A program made the translations under genes and the position numbers. A stretch of 64,000 nucleotides of DNA from positions 42,658 to 106,657 of IMG/VR virus record IMGVR_UViG_3300022594_000235; one strand, written 5' to 3'. The stretch comes from a virus. Below the pieces are notes generated by a model. The model had not been told where the DNA came from. It was given only the letters and a program-made list of their open reading frames with translations, and did no database searches. Every line of letters begins with the position of its first letter. The stretch's first letter is position 1. This document shows positions 6,864 to 12,969 of the stretch, one piece after another.

Positions 6864-7072
6864 TTGTCAAACTCCTCTTCACCCATTTCAGTTACTTCTT
6901 CTTCCAACACCATTACATCAATGATGCGGGCCGTTTGATCTTCGTTGCTCACACCCTGGAACGCTGTGCGGAACGATTGGTACTCGCCCAGGAAGTCATA
7001 GACATCCTCTCGTTCCCAACCTTCAGGCACTTCAAGTTCTTGCCGCAAGATAGTGGTCAAATAGACTTTCAT
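6860..7072 (-). CDS. small acidic protein (70 aa)
   Basis: MKVYLTTILRQELEVPEGWE is followed by an acidic C-terminus (VLEEEVTEMGEEEFDK). It is coupled on both sides through ATGA overlaps. An upstream in-frame extension overlapping the 7069 gene is not credible. No domain is recognised. Confidence 0.65.
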   Translation of the reverse strand: MKVYLTTILRQELEVPEGWEREDVYDFLGEYQSFRTAFQGVSNEDQTARIIDVMVLEEEVTEMGEEEFDK

Positions 7073-7536
7073 TCTGTGTACTCCTCTTGAGTGGCTTTCG
7101 CCTCTGCCATTGTCATCCATACACCGTCTGTAGTATAGCAACGCACATACCATACGCCGTCTGTGCGCAGGATGTAGTCGTATTCTTCTTGCTGGCAAGT
7201 GTCAAAGTACTCGTCTGCGTTCTTGTAACTACGAGCTACACAACCGCTTTCGCCGCGATCACGTCCGTAGAACGTACACATATCTTCAGTCAGTGCCTTG
7301 TAGCCTGCTACTTCTTCAGCTCGCAGTTCAAACTGGCTAAAGGCGTGCTTCTCACCAATGTTAGGGCGCAGGCTTGACAAGTCGCCTAAGTCAATAAGCT
7401 CGCGCAGTTTAAATGGATCGGAGTAGTGTTCTGCAAGGATAGCGCCGTTGTGTGCCAAGTAACCGTCCCAGTGACAGTAGACCTGCCCAACTGTGCCGTC
7501 TGCGTACTCTAGTGCGATAGTGCTTCGTGTTCCCAT
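7069..7536 (-). CDS. conserved phage protein (155 aa), MGTRSTIALE family
   Basis: The N-terminus MGTRSTIALEYADGTVGQVY, then CHWDGYLAHNGAILAEHYSD, is typical of a family frequent in phages of many hosts. These have no known activity. The promoter at 7568-7596 and an AAGGAGC site precede it. It is the first gene of a four-gene coupled run. Confidence 0.75.
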   Translation of the reverse strand: MGTRSTIALEYADGTVGQVYCHWDGYLAHNGAILAEHYSDPFKLRELIDLGDLSSLRPNIGEKHAFSQFELRAEEVAGYKALTEDMCTFYGRDRGESGCVARSYKNADEYFDTCQQEEYDYILRTDGVWYVRCYTTDGVWMTMAEAKATQEEYTE

Positions 7537-7567
7537 TTCTCTGCTCCTTTAGTGTCTAAGTGCTGTT

Positions 7568-7596
7568 AGTATAACACCGGTTTTACCAGTTGTCAA
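7568..7596 (-). promoter_or_regulatory. sigma70 promoter with GGTAAAACC dyad
   Basis: TTGACA-17-TATACT. The spacer dyad ACtGGT-AAA-ACCgGT is extended to five pairs. Confidence 0.85.
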
Positions 7597-7601
7597 CCGT
7601 T

Positions 7602-7802
7602 TTATGCAAATATTTCTTTAGAAAGGATCTTTTCGTTGACGATCTTGTGGCAAGTGTTCATAACCATAAAGGCTATTTGGTAAGCCTGGGCACGTTCCTG
7701 CTTATTGCTCAAGCCTTCAATGCGGTTGAACATCTCTGTGAGGTTGTCTTCTGTAACGAACAAGTCGTTCTTGGGGATTGGGTTTTCTACAATGTTGTAC
7801 AT
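7602..7802 (-). CDS. unknown small protein (66 aa)
   Basis: A helical protein (LTEMFNRIEGLSNKQERAQAYQIAFMVM). The ATG at 7802 follows the standard early leader ending AAGGAGCGAACT. It stands alone between two promoters. Function is unknown. Confidence 0.65.
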   Translation of the reverse strand: MYNIVENPIPKNDLFVTEDNLTEMFNRIEGLSNKQERAQAYQIAFMVMNTCHKIVNEKILSKEIFA

Positions 7803-7830
7803 AGTTCGCTCCTTAAGTGTTTAAGTGTAT

Positions 7831-7859
7831 AGTATAGCACCGATTTTACCAGATGTCAA
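7831..7859 (-). promoter_or_regulatory. sigma70 promoter with GGTAAAA motif
   Basis: TTGACA-17-TATACT, followed by the leader ACACTTAAACACTTAAGGAGC that recurs behind the promoters at 9475, 10391 and 10851. Confidence 0.85.
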
Positions 7860-8083
7860 CCAAAGACTCGATATAACCCTACTAGCGTTATGGCTACTCC
7901 TACAACGTTAACGATCATCTGTTGTTTATTTGCCACACGGATTGACCATACCAAGAACAAGGCACCACCTAGGCATCCTGCCACCAACTGTACTGTGTGA
8001 AGTTCAGAGAAGAAGCTCATCACGGTATACATTGTCATGAAACAGGCAGTTCCTGCCCACTGTAGTACTTCGTTCAATTTCAT
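7856..8083 (-). CDS. small three-helix membrane protein (75 aa)
   Basis: Three hydrophobic segments at about residues 8-25, 32-50 and 56-73, short loops and a glycine-rich middle (LVAGCLGGALFLVWSI). This layout resembles small inner-membrane proteins of the SemiSWEET/PnuC-like size class, but no signature supports a transporter call. It begins 1 nt past the cell wall hydrolase gene. Confidence 0.6.
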   Translation of the reverse strand: MKLNEVLQWAGTACFMTMYTVMSFFSELHTVQLVAGCLGGALFLVWSIRVANKQQMIVNVVGVAITLVGLYRVFG

Positions 8084-8084
8084 C

Positions 8085-8609
8085 TTATGCTTTCTTGTAG
8101 AAAATGTGTTGACCTACTTGCGCAACCTTACGAACACTCTTTGCCCACAGCGGAGGATTAATGTACTCTGCGTGATACAGCGTTGATTCGGCTAAGCTAG
8201 GCACCCTGTAACCACGAACTAGTACGGATCTTGCTACCGCTTGGCTTTCTGCCCACAACTGTCCTTTTGGATGCTCTGCCTTTCGCTTCTTATACAAGGT
8301 CCAGCTGAACTGGCTCTTGGCGTATACAACCGAGCAAATGTCCTTGCCCCATTGTCCTGCACGTAGCCTGTTCAATGTAACCTGCGCCACAGCGTACTTG
8401 CCTTCGGTGGGTTCAATGCCAGCTTCGTGGTAGATGTTCTTGGCCAAGCACTCTTCTTCTGCTTTGGTAAAGGTCATGCGTTCGTTGGTCTTAACCACTA
8501 GTGCCTTGACTTCCTGTACTTCATCATGAACCACCTGGATCTCAGCCTGTTGGAAGGCAAGAACAGCCACTAGGGCCGTTCCTGTCGCAATGGTTACAAC
8601 CTTATTCAC
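8085..8609 (-). CDS. cell wall hydrolase, SleB-like (174 aa)
   Basis: A hydrophobic N-terminal anchor (VVTIATGTALVAVLAF) precedes a Hydrolase_2/SleB-type domain, recognisable from CLAKNIYHEAGIEPTEGKYAV and VTLNRL. The Glu in YHEAG is the likely catalytic residue. The enzyme would cleave peptidoglycan, at lysis or superinfection control. The GTG start at 8609 overlaps the upstream stop (AGTGAATAA); an upstream ATG at 8675 would overlap by 74 nt. A second homologue lies at 18496. Confidence 0.8.
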   Translation of the reverse strand: MNKVVTIATGTALVAVLAFQQAEIQVVHDEVQEVKALVVKTNERMTFTKAEEECLAKNIYHEAGIEPTEGKYAVAQVTLNRLRAGQWGKDICSVVYAKSQFSWTLYKKRKAEHPKGQLWAESQAVARSVLVRGYRVPSLAESTLYHAEYINPPLWAKSVRKVAQVGQHIFYKKA

Positions 8610-9183
8610 TGTCTTCCTCTGCGTTCTCTGCTTCCCACTCAGCGGCACTTTCGCTAATACCAAAAGCCTCATCAAGTTCCCAAGGCAACTCTTCTGCGAT
8701 CTGCTCGCTGTTCAAGCCACCATACTCATAGAAGTCGTCATCACCGTTGTCCCAGATGCCAGCAAACGCCATACCTGGTTCGTAATACATAGCACGGATC
8801 GAAAAGCCCATCTCAACCAACTTCTCATAAGCACCAATAGGTGGGCTCCAAGCACTATCAAAGGTCAACATCAAGCCACCGGGGATGTCGTCAGCTTCTA
8901 CGCCGTCCGCACCGATATCCCACTTAGTGCCCCATTCGTTTACACAGAAGTCATACCATGTAGCGTAACCAAACTTCTCTAGGTTAGCCTGCTCTGCGGC
9001 TTCTAGTGCGATCTGCTTAGGGTCATCCTTAGCACCAACGCAACCTGCTACGATCTGCAATTCAGGAGGCACTGGAATGAATTCGTTAAGCAGGGCACCA
9101 TCGTTGAATGCCTTGCGAGCACGCTCAATCATTGCAGGATCTTCGTGGTAGAGTTCTACCGTGTTGTTGCACCAATTAGGCAT
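8602..9183 (-). CDS. YubB-like (DUF1281) protein (193 aa)
   Basis: The opening MPNWCNNTVELYHEDPAMIE is the hallmark of the YubB/DUF1281 family of plasmids and phages, which carries a ferredoxin-like fold. AWSPPIGAYEKLVEMG also fits. The C-terminus is very acidic (AEWEAENAEEDSE). The ATG at 9183 has AAGGAG upstream. The role of the family is unknown. Confidence 0.8.
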   Translation of the reverse strand: MPNWCNNTVELYHEDPAMIERARKAFNDGALLNEFIPVPPELQIVAGCVGAKDDPKQIALEAAEQANLEKFGYATWYDFCVNEWGTKWDIGADGVEADDIPGGLMLTFDSAWSPPIGAYEKLVEMGFSIRAMYYEPGMAFAGIWDNGDDDFYEYGGLNSEQIAEELPWELDEAFGISESAAEWEAENAEEDSE

Positions 9184-9184
9184 A

Positions 9185-9448
9185 TCAAACTCCTTCGTAG
9201 AATGTAACGGTTGGGTCAATGCTCTGCAACTCACGAGCGGCACGGGTCAGCAACTGATACTTGGTTTGGACTGCTGAACGGCTCAACTCACCATCGCATG
9301 TCAAGTTCTCAGGGCTAAGGTCTGCGTCAATGGAATCAGCAATACGCTGACGATCTTCTGTATTCAACAGGCTCAACTCGCGTGTGCCAAAGATACGAGC
9401 AAAAGCGTTCTTGCTCTCTACATAGCGTTCTAAGTTTGAAATGTTCAT
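9185..9448 (-). CDS. unknown protein (87 aa)
   Basis: A helical, charged protein (MNISNLERYVESKNAFARIF), first in a run with the YubB-like and hydrolase genes from the 9475-9503 promoter. Its stop lies 1 nt before the next ATG. No domain is recognised. Confidence 0.65.
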   Translation of the reverse strand: MNISNLERYVESKNAFARIFGTRELSLLNTEDRQRIADSIDADLSPENLTCDGELSRSAVQTKYQLLTRAARELQSIDPTVTFYEGV

Positions 9449-9474
9449 ATCGCTCCTTAAGTGTTTAAGTGTAT

Positions 9475-9503
9475 AGTATAACAGGTTTTACCAACTCTGT
9501 CAA
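9475..9503 (-). promoter_or_regulatory. sigma70 promoter with GGTAAAACC dyad
   Basis: TTGACA-17-TATACT. The dyad starts 5 nt into the spacer. It has the standard leader with AAGGAGC. Confidence 0.85.
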
Positions 9504-9504
9504 C

Positions 9505-9711
9505 CTAAGATTGAATAAAAACTTCTACCCGTTGTATAAAAGCCACAAACTCATCATACTTGATTAGGCTGTATGGGCTGTGATTGTAGAACTCGTAGGG
9601 CATCTTAACCTGCTTGCCGTCCTTCCAGCACTCGTGGAATGTCTTAATATTGTCTTCTTCTACATCATCCCAAGTCCTGTATTCAAAGCCTAGGTATTCG
9701 TAGTGTTTCAT
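9505..9711 (-). CDS. unknown small protein (68 aa)
   Basis: MKHYEYLGFEYRTWDDVEED: rich in Tyr, Phe, Trp and acidic residues. The ATG at 9711 follows TTAGGAGCAGAA and its own promoter. A longer in-frame start would overlap that promoter. No family is recognised. Confidence 0.65.
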   Translation of the reverse strand: MKHYEYLGFEYRTWDDVEEDNIKTFHECWKDGKQVKMPYEFYNHSPYSLIKYDEFVAFIQRVEVFIQS

Positions 9712-9740
9712 TTCTGCTCCTAATCTATCAGTGTCTGTGT

Positions 9741-9769
9741 AGTATAACATCAATCTATCTGGATGTCAA
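9741..9769 (-). promoter_or_regulatory. sigma70 promoter
   Basis: TTGACA-17-TATACT, overlapping the last codons of the gene at 9750. The spacer lacks the dyad. Confidence 0.8.
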
Positions 9770-9935
9770 CTACTCGTCCGTCCCTAAAGATGTAGTACTC
9801 GTTGATATGGCCGTAATATGCCCAAATGCATTCATTACCGCGGGTTAGGGTGTAGTGGGTAACGCCCTTCTTCTCTAGCAGGTCTGCAACCACTAGCACT
9901 TCAAATTCGTTTAGGGTGGGGTCAATCTTAATCAT
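9750..9935 (-). CDS. unknown small protein (61 aa)
   Basis: MIKIDPTLNEFEVLVVADLL, then a beta-rich C-terminus ending DGRVVDIQID. It starts about 10 nt past the U-tract of a strong terminator-like hairpin (9946-9985), so expression probably depends on read-through of that hairpin. Upstream in-frame sequence is GC-rich hairpin and not coding. Confidence 0.55.
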   Translation of the reverse strand: MIKIDPTLNEFEVLVVADLLEKKGVTHYTLTRGNECIWAYYGHINEYYIFRDGRVVDIQID

Positions 9936-9945
9936 ACTGTACTTC

Positions 9946-9985
9946 AAAAAAATGCCGGGGCTTACGGACACTACCCCTGCCCGGC
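9946..9985 (-). terminator. rho-independent terminator
   Basis: The minus strand forms GCCGGG...CCCGGC with a GC-rich arm, then ATTTTTTTG. It lies after the gene at 10018 and may act as an attenuator before the gene starting at 9935. The arm contains GGGGTAGTGTCC, also found at 4806-4817. Confidence 0.75.
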
Positions 9986-10017
9986 TAAAGGGCCCCATTG
10001 CAGGGCCCGGAGCAACC

Positions 10018-10362
10018 TTAATCCATACGCGAGCTAGCGTAGATTCTAGCTTCTGGAAAATACTGGCGGAAGAAGTCTGCGAACGCCTGCGCACCTGCTT
10101 CCTTAACACTGATGCTCTGGGTAGGCAAGCCTGCTGGATCCCACAGGTCCAAACACTTGGCCTTGTAGCTCTTACGGAAGCCTGCTTCAATCAACGCCTT
10201 TGCTTCCTTGCTGTTGGTACGATCCACATAGATCTCAACCCAACCAAAACCACATGCATCACGCTCGCCCACTTGGGCATACATCTTCTTAGCGGCTTCT
10301 ACAGCCTCAACCTTAGCGCCAGCAACCACGCTCAAAATCTGCTCTTTGCTAAAACCTTTCAT
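10018..10362 (-). CDS. unknown protein (114 aa)
   Basis: MKGFSKEQILSVVAGAKVEA, then a conserved-looking GFGWVEIYVDRTNSKEAKAL segment. It has alternating helix/strand character and is soluble. It is preceded by the standard early promoter and leader and followed by a terminator, so it is probably a single-gene early transcript. No family name is assigned. Confidence 0.65.
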   Translation of the reverse strand: MKGFSKEQILSVVAGAKVEAVEAAKKMYAQVGERDACGFGWVEIYVDRTNSKEAKALIEAGFRKSYKAKCLDLWDPAGLPTQSISVKEAGAQAFADFFRQYFPEARIYASSRMD

Positions 10363-10390
10363 ATCTCGCTCCTTAAGTGTTTAAGTGTAT

Positions 10391-10419
10391 AGTATAGCAT
10401 CAATGGTTTTACCTGTCAA
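10391..10419 (-). promoter_or_regulatory. sigma70 promoter with GGTAAAACC dyad
   Basis: TTGACA-17-TATACT. The dyad directly abuts the -35 box here, a different position from the other copies. Confidence 0.85.
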
Positions 10420-10609
10420 CCATTTTTGGGGAACTCCAGTCTACTTGTCCTGTACCGTCTACAGGCCTAGTGCTTTCGTCATTATTGCCTACTTACCTGT
10501 CAGCTTCGCCCGAAGGTCTGCCTTCTTGTCCTGGATACTAGGCACCCGTCAGTGCTCTTCCACCTCTCCTAGGACCTAACAGCGTAGGTAACCCCTAATT
10601 CCTTACTAT
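10420..10609 (-). ncRNA. candidate non-coding RNA behind an early promoter
   Basis: A consensus promoter (10616-10644) predicts a transcript from about 10609 leftwards, yet there is no reading frame longer than a few codons before the next promoter. The segment is GC-richer than its surroundings and forms hairpins, for example CCTGTA-GACGG-TACAGG near 10450. The 3' end is uncertain, because no U-tract terminator is visible before 10419. Confidence 0.5.
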
Positions 10610-10615
10610 GTCTAT

Positions 10616-10644
10616 AGTATAACACCGGTTTTACCTAGTGTCAA
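10616..10644 (-). promoter_or_regulatory. sigma70 promoter with GGTAAAACC dyad, no gene behind it
   Basis: TTGACA-17-TATACT. The leader lacks the usual AAGGAGC ribosome site. Confidence 0.8.
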
Positions 10645-10655
10645 CCGATCTGTTG

Positions 10656-10823
10656 TTAATATGTAACAGGAGCAAACATCTTTCTGCCCAACTGCATGAA
10701 ATTACGGAACTGGGCCTGTATCTGCTCGTCGAACTCGTCCAAGTTCTCATCCATGTACTCTAACCCAACTAGCAAGTCACCGCCACCAGCTTCTTTAGCT
10801 ACTTCAACAAGTCTATCAAACAT
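10656..10823 (-). CDS. small acidic protein (55 aa)
   Basis: ATG at 10823 with the standard AAGGAGC leader. The sequence starts MFDRLVEVAKEAGGGDLLVG, then a helical acidic stretch (DENLDEFDEQIQAQ) and a short basic end. It is a single-gene unit with its own promoter. Function is unknown. Confidence 0.65.
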   Translation of the reverse strand: MFDRLVEVAKEAGGGDLLVGLEYMDENLDEFDEQIQAQFRNFMQLGRKMFAPVTY

Positions 10824-10850
10824 ATCTGCTCCTTAAGTGTTTAAGTGTAT

Positions 10851-10879
10851 AGTATAACACAGGTTTTACCAAATGTCAA
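10851..10879 (-). promoter_or_regulatory. sigma70 promoter with GGTAAAACC dyad
   Basis: TTGACA-17-TATACT plus the recurrent leader. Its -35 box overlaps the stop of the upstream gene. Confidence 0.85.
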
Positions 10880-11115
10880 CCGATCGTTGCAATAACCCTA
10901 TCCTCTGCAGGGTTATAGCTCAGGAACACTTTAGTACTATCGCGCTCTTTAGCATCGATCTTATAGACAACAAAGTAGCAGAACTGCCCTGCATTGGTCA
11001 GACCTAGGAACTTAGCACCTGTGAGCTCGTAGTCCTTGCCCGCCTTGCCTAAGGCCTGCTGTAGGCCATGATGCGTAAATGAGATCAAGGTCTGTAGTCG
11101 TTCTGCTGTGATCAT
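10876..11115 (-). CDS. unknown protein (79 aa)
   Basis: MITAERLQTLISFTHHGLQQ, followed by a beta-rich half (FLGLTNAGQFCYFVVYKIDA). It is coupled by ATGA overlap to the upstream gene. No motif is recognised. Confidence 0.65.
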   Translation of the reverse strand: MITAERLQTLISFTHHGLQQALGKAGKDYELTGAKFLGLTNAGQFCYFVVYKIDAKERDSTKVFLSYNPAEDRVIATIG

Positions 11116-11426
11116 TCTGCTACTTCCTCCAAACTATCGAAACAGTCCTCAACACGGTCTGCGCCATTGTAGATAACATAGTCGCCGATTGTGGTGCGAC
11201 CTTCGCCCTCTTTGATGTATTCGAAGCCGCCGTAATAGTCCAAGCTACGGCTACCGTTTGCAACAATGACACGCTCGTTGCGATCAATATACACACGACC
11301 ACAGCGGATGTCTAGGCCTAGCTTGTCGGCACTTACCCGCTCCATGCCGGCCACATAACGCTCAATGCCGTATGTGATCTCGTCCATCACGTCCAGTATG
11401 CTACCACAGTCTTCGAACAAATTCAT
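11112..11426 (-). CDS. unknown protein (104 aa)
   Basis: MNLFEDCGSILDVMDEITYG, with a central beta-rich segment (CGRVYIDRNERVIVANG) and an acidic C-terminus. It is first in a two-gene early operon from 11453-11481. No family is recognised. Confidence 0.65.
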   Translation of the reverse strand: MNLFEDCGSILDVMDEITYGIERYVAGMERVSADKLGLDIRCGRVYIDRNERVIVANGSRSLDYYGGFEYIKEGEGRTTIGDYVIYNGADRVEDCFDSLEEVAE

Positions 11427-11452
11427 ATCAGCTCCTTAGTGTCTATGTAAAC

Positions 11453-11481
11453 ATTGTAACACAGGTTTTACCACTTGTCAA
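11453..11481 (-). promoter_or_regulatory. sigma70 promoter with GGTAAAACC dyad
   Basis: TTGACA-17-TACAAT, with leader ACATAGACACTAAGGAGC. Confidence 0.8.
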
Positions 11482-11514
11482 CCCCAGGGGACAAAGCCCC
11501 TAAGGACTGCAGGG

Positions 11515-11844
11515 TTATTCCATGCTCGCTATGCCGTTGTCTTGCATACCCTGCTCTGTAAACGACACCTCGTAGCCCAGCAACCGGCTAATGGCACTCT
11601 CAAAGCCCGTGTCTGTGTACATACGCCAGCTGTCTTCAACTTCAGTGCCGTCTACGCCGTCTACGTCGTAGTATACATTAATGCTATTAAAGCCGTCAAA
11701 CTCAGTAACTACAATGTCTGTAACTGTTACTTCTGTAAGTGTACAGTCCCAAATGCTGTCACCTGCTAGTACTACACTCTCGTTGCAGGTATAGTGTGTA
11801 GTAGTGCTGTCGTCATCGCTAGTAATGTCTTTTTGTGTTAGCAT
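11515..11844 (-). CDS. unknown acidic protein (109 aa)
   Basis: MLTQKDITSDDDSTTTHYTC; Thr/Val/Asp-rich and probably all-beta (LTEVTVTDIVVTEFDG). The ATG at 11844 follows AAGGAGC; longer in-frame starts would cover the promoter. It is a single-gene unit. Function is unknown. Confidence 0.65.
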   Translation of the reverse strand: MLTQKDITSDDDSTTTHYTCNESVVLAGDSIWDCTLTEVTVTDIVVTEFDGFNSINVYYDVDGVDGTEVEDSWRMYTDTGFESAISRLLGYEVSFTEQGMQDNGIASME

Positions 11845-11871
11845 AAGTGCTCCTTTAGTGTTTAAGTGTGT

Positions 11872-11900
11872 AGTATAGCACAGTTTTACCAAAATGTCAA
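11872..11900 (-). promoter_or_regulatory. sigma70 promoter with GGTAAAAC motif
   Basis: TTGACA-17-TATACT, with leader ACACTTAAACACTAAAGGAGC. Confidence 0.85.
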
Positions 11901-11925
11901 CTGTGCTATACAATAACCCTGCAAC

Positions 11926-12189
11926 TTAGTCAACTAATTGTATGTTGCTAGTGTTTAGCGTTTTGCTAGCTATGTGCAGGGCTTGTAGTACTTCCTCTGC
12001 TTGTAAGTCTCCGCTAACATAAGCGCATTTTGCTTGCACAGGAAATGCGTGTACTAGCTCGTTTTTATTATTAAGTTTTTTGTGTACATTAAAAGCAACT
12101 ACTACTTTTACAGTACCTAATTTTTTATTGTAAACTAACTTAGCTTTTGCAGGCGTATTAACTGCGCTAACTGTAAATGTGTGTAACAT
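11926..12189 (-). CDS. unknown basic protein (87 aa)
   Basis: MLHTFTVSAVNTPAKAKLVY; lysine- and valine-rich (LGTVKVVVAFNVHKKLNNKN) and probably beta-rich. It has the standard early promoter and an AAGGAGC site. Nothing identifies its activity. Confidence 0.65.
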   Translation of the reverse strand: MLHTFTVSAVNTPAKAKLVYNKKLGTVKVVVAFNVHKKLNNKNELVHAFPVQAKCAYVSGDLQAEEVLQALHIASKTLNTSNIQLVD

Positions 12190-12216
12190 ACAAGCTCCTT
12201 TTTAGTGTATGTGTGT

Positions 12217-12245
12217 ATAATAGCACACTTTTACCAAAGTGTCAA
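12217..12245 (-). promoter_or_regulatory. sigma70 promoter with GGTAAAA motif
   Basis: TTGACA-17-TATTAT. It is divergent from the plus-strand promoter at 12293. Confidence 0.8.
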
Positions 12246-12292
12246 CTACAATTTTAATAGTTGACTAGTGTGTAGGGTTTCTTAACTAGGGG

Positions 12293-12321
12293 TTGACAAC
12301 TGTGGTAAAACCTGTTATACT
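12293..12321 (+). promoter_or_regulatory. sigma70 promoter with GGTAAAACC dyad, plus strand
   Basis: TTGACA-17-TATACT, with leader ACACTAGACACTAAGGAGAGC. It is the only clearly plus-strand member of the early promoter family. Confidence 0.85.
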
Positions 12322-12346
12322 ACACACTAGACACTAAGGAGAGCAT

Positions 12347-12559
12347 ATGAAGACAGCAAAGGTTGACGGCAAGACCGTTACAATTGGTGATGTTGTTTGC
12401 TTTAAGAGCGACATCGAGCAGTCGGGTACTATTGTAGACATTAAGCAGAGCTACATGGGCACGGCGCTTACACTACAGAGCACATATGGCTTTGAAGGTG
12501 AGTACATAGGTGGGGAGGAGATAACGACCGAACTAGCCCGCGACTGCTGGGTAGAATAA
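12347..12559 (+). CDS. small beta-barrel-like protein (70 aa)
   Basis: MKTAKVDGKTVTIGDVVCFK, then SGTIVDIKQSYMGTALTL; alternating strands suggest a small SH3-like barrel. It has its own plus-strand early promoter and an AAGGAGAGC ribosome site. No specific family is recognised. Confidence 0.65.
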   Translation: MKTAKVDGKTVTIGDVVCFKSDIEQSGTIVDIKQSYMGTALTLQSTYGFEGEYIGGEEITTELARDCWVE

Positions 12560-12591
12560 CAGGGAGGGCGCAGGCCCTTTCCCACACTCAC

Positions 12592-12623
12592 AAAAAAACC
12601 CTACTATATTGCTATAGTGGGGT
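12592..12623 (-). terminator. rho-independent terminator for the leftward tRNA transcript
   Basis: The minus strand forms ACCCCACTATA-GCAA-TATAGTAGGGT (11-bp stem, one wobble), followed by TTTTTTTG. It would end leftward transcription from the 13.9-kb genes and the tRNA. Confidence 0.8.
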
Positions 12624-12875
12624 CTTCCCGCCTTGAGCTCAAGCATATATGGCTCAAGTCCGCTGGCCCTTCCACCTAGCCCCGTTACGGGTTGATCTAG
12701 CGTGTGTGCATCCGCTAACATCGGCAGGCCATTCTATACAGTAGGCACAGAACTTCACAGTTCCCATTGAGCTAGGCTCGTTAACCATTTAGTCCGGTCC
12801 GCTTCTTTCCCTGCTGTTAGCACTCGATTGACAACAGTCCGGTTTCGCTGTATAATACGGTTACTTCAAAAACTA
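12624..12875 (-). other. structured non-coding stretch between tRNA and terminator
   Basis: No convincing gene is seen. Minus-strand hairpins include CCCGT-A-ACGGG near 12683, and CTTGAGC...GCTCAAG with the palindrome CTTGAGCTCAAG near 12630. A tRNA-like D-arm word (TAGCTCAATGGGA) near 12775 lacks a matching T-arm. It lies in the tRNA transcript upstream of the terminator and could be a structured RNA. Confidence 0.4.
12828..12856 (+). promoter_or_regulatory. consensus sigma70 promoter facing into the tRNA
   Basis: TTGACA-17-TATAAT on the plus strand. Predicted transcription from about 12863 runs antisense through the tRNA and the gene at 12970. No plus-strand gene follows for almost 2 kb. 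Confidence 0.65.
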
Positions 12876-12952
12876 TGGTGGGCCCACCTGGACTCGAACC
12901 AGGGACCAAAGGATTATGAGTCCTCTGCTCTAACCAACTGAGCTATAGGCCC
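12876..12952 (-). tRNA. tRNA with CAU anticodon, probably Ile2 (AUA-reading)
   Basis: A full cloverleaf is visible: acceptor GGGCCTA/TGGGCCC, D-arm AGCTCAGTTGGTTAGAGC, anticodon loop CTCATAA, T-arm CCTGGTTCGAGTCCAGG and an encoded CCA. The anticodon arm and variable region (GACTCATAATC, then TTGGTC) look more like bacterial tRNA-Ile2 than elongator Met. Reading AUA would need the host lysidine synthase TilS. AUA codons are common in the phage genes here. Confidence 0.9.
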
Positions 12953-12969
12953 TAACCTTAACTTATATT

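Noticed and set aside
9916-10392. 158-codon plus-strand reading frame
   Set aside because: It lies opposite two minus-strand genes and their promoter and terminator, has no ribosome site, and shadows better-supported genes.
10385-10579. 64-codon plus-strand frame behind the 10391 region
   Set aside because: It starts inside a leftward promoter, has no ribosome site and reads through the candidate RNA antisense.
12533-12721. 62-codon minus-strand reading frame
   Set aside because: It overlaps the strong terminator hairpin, has no ribosome site or promoter, and its composition is not protein-like.
12740-12820. Possible second tRNA
   Set aside because: A D-arm-like word is present, but no T-arm GTTCxA motif and no matching acceptor stem can be built.
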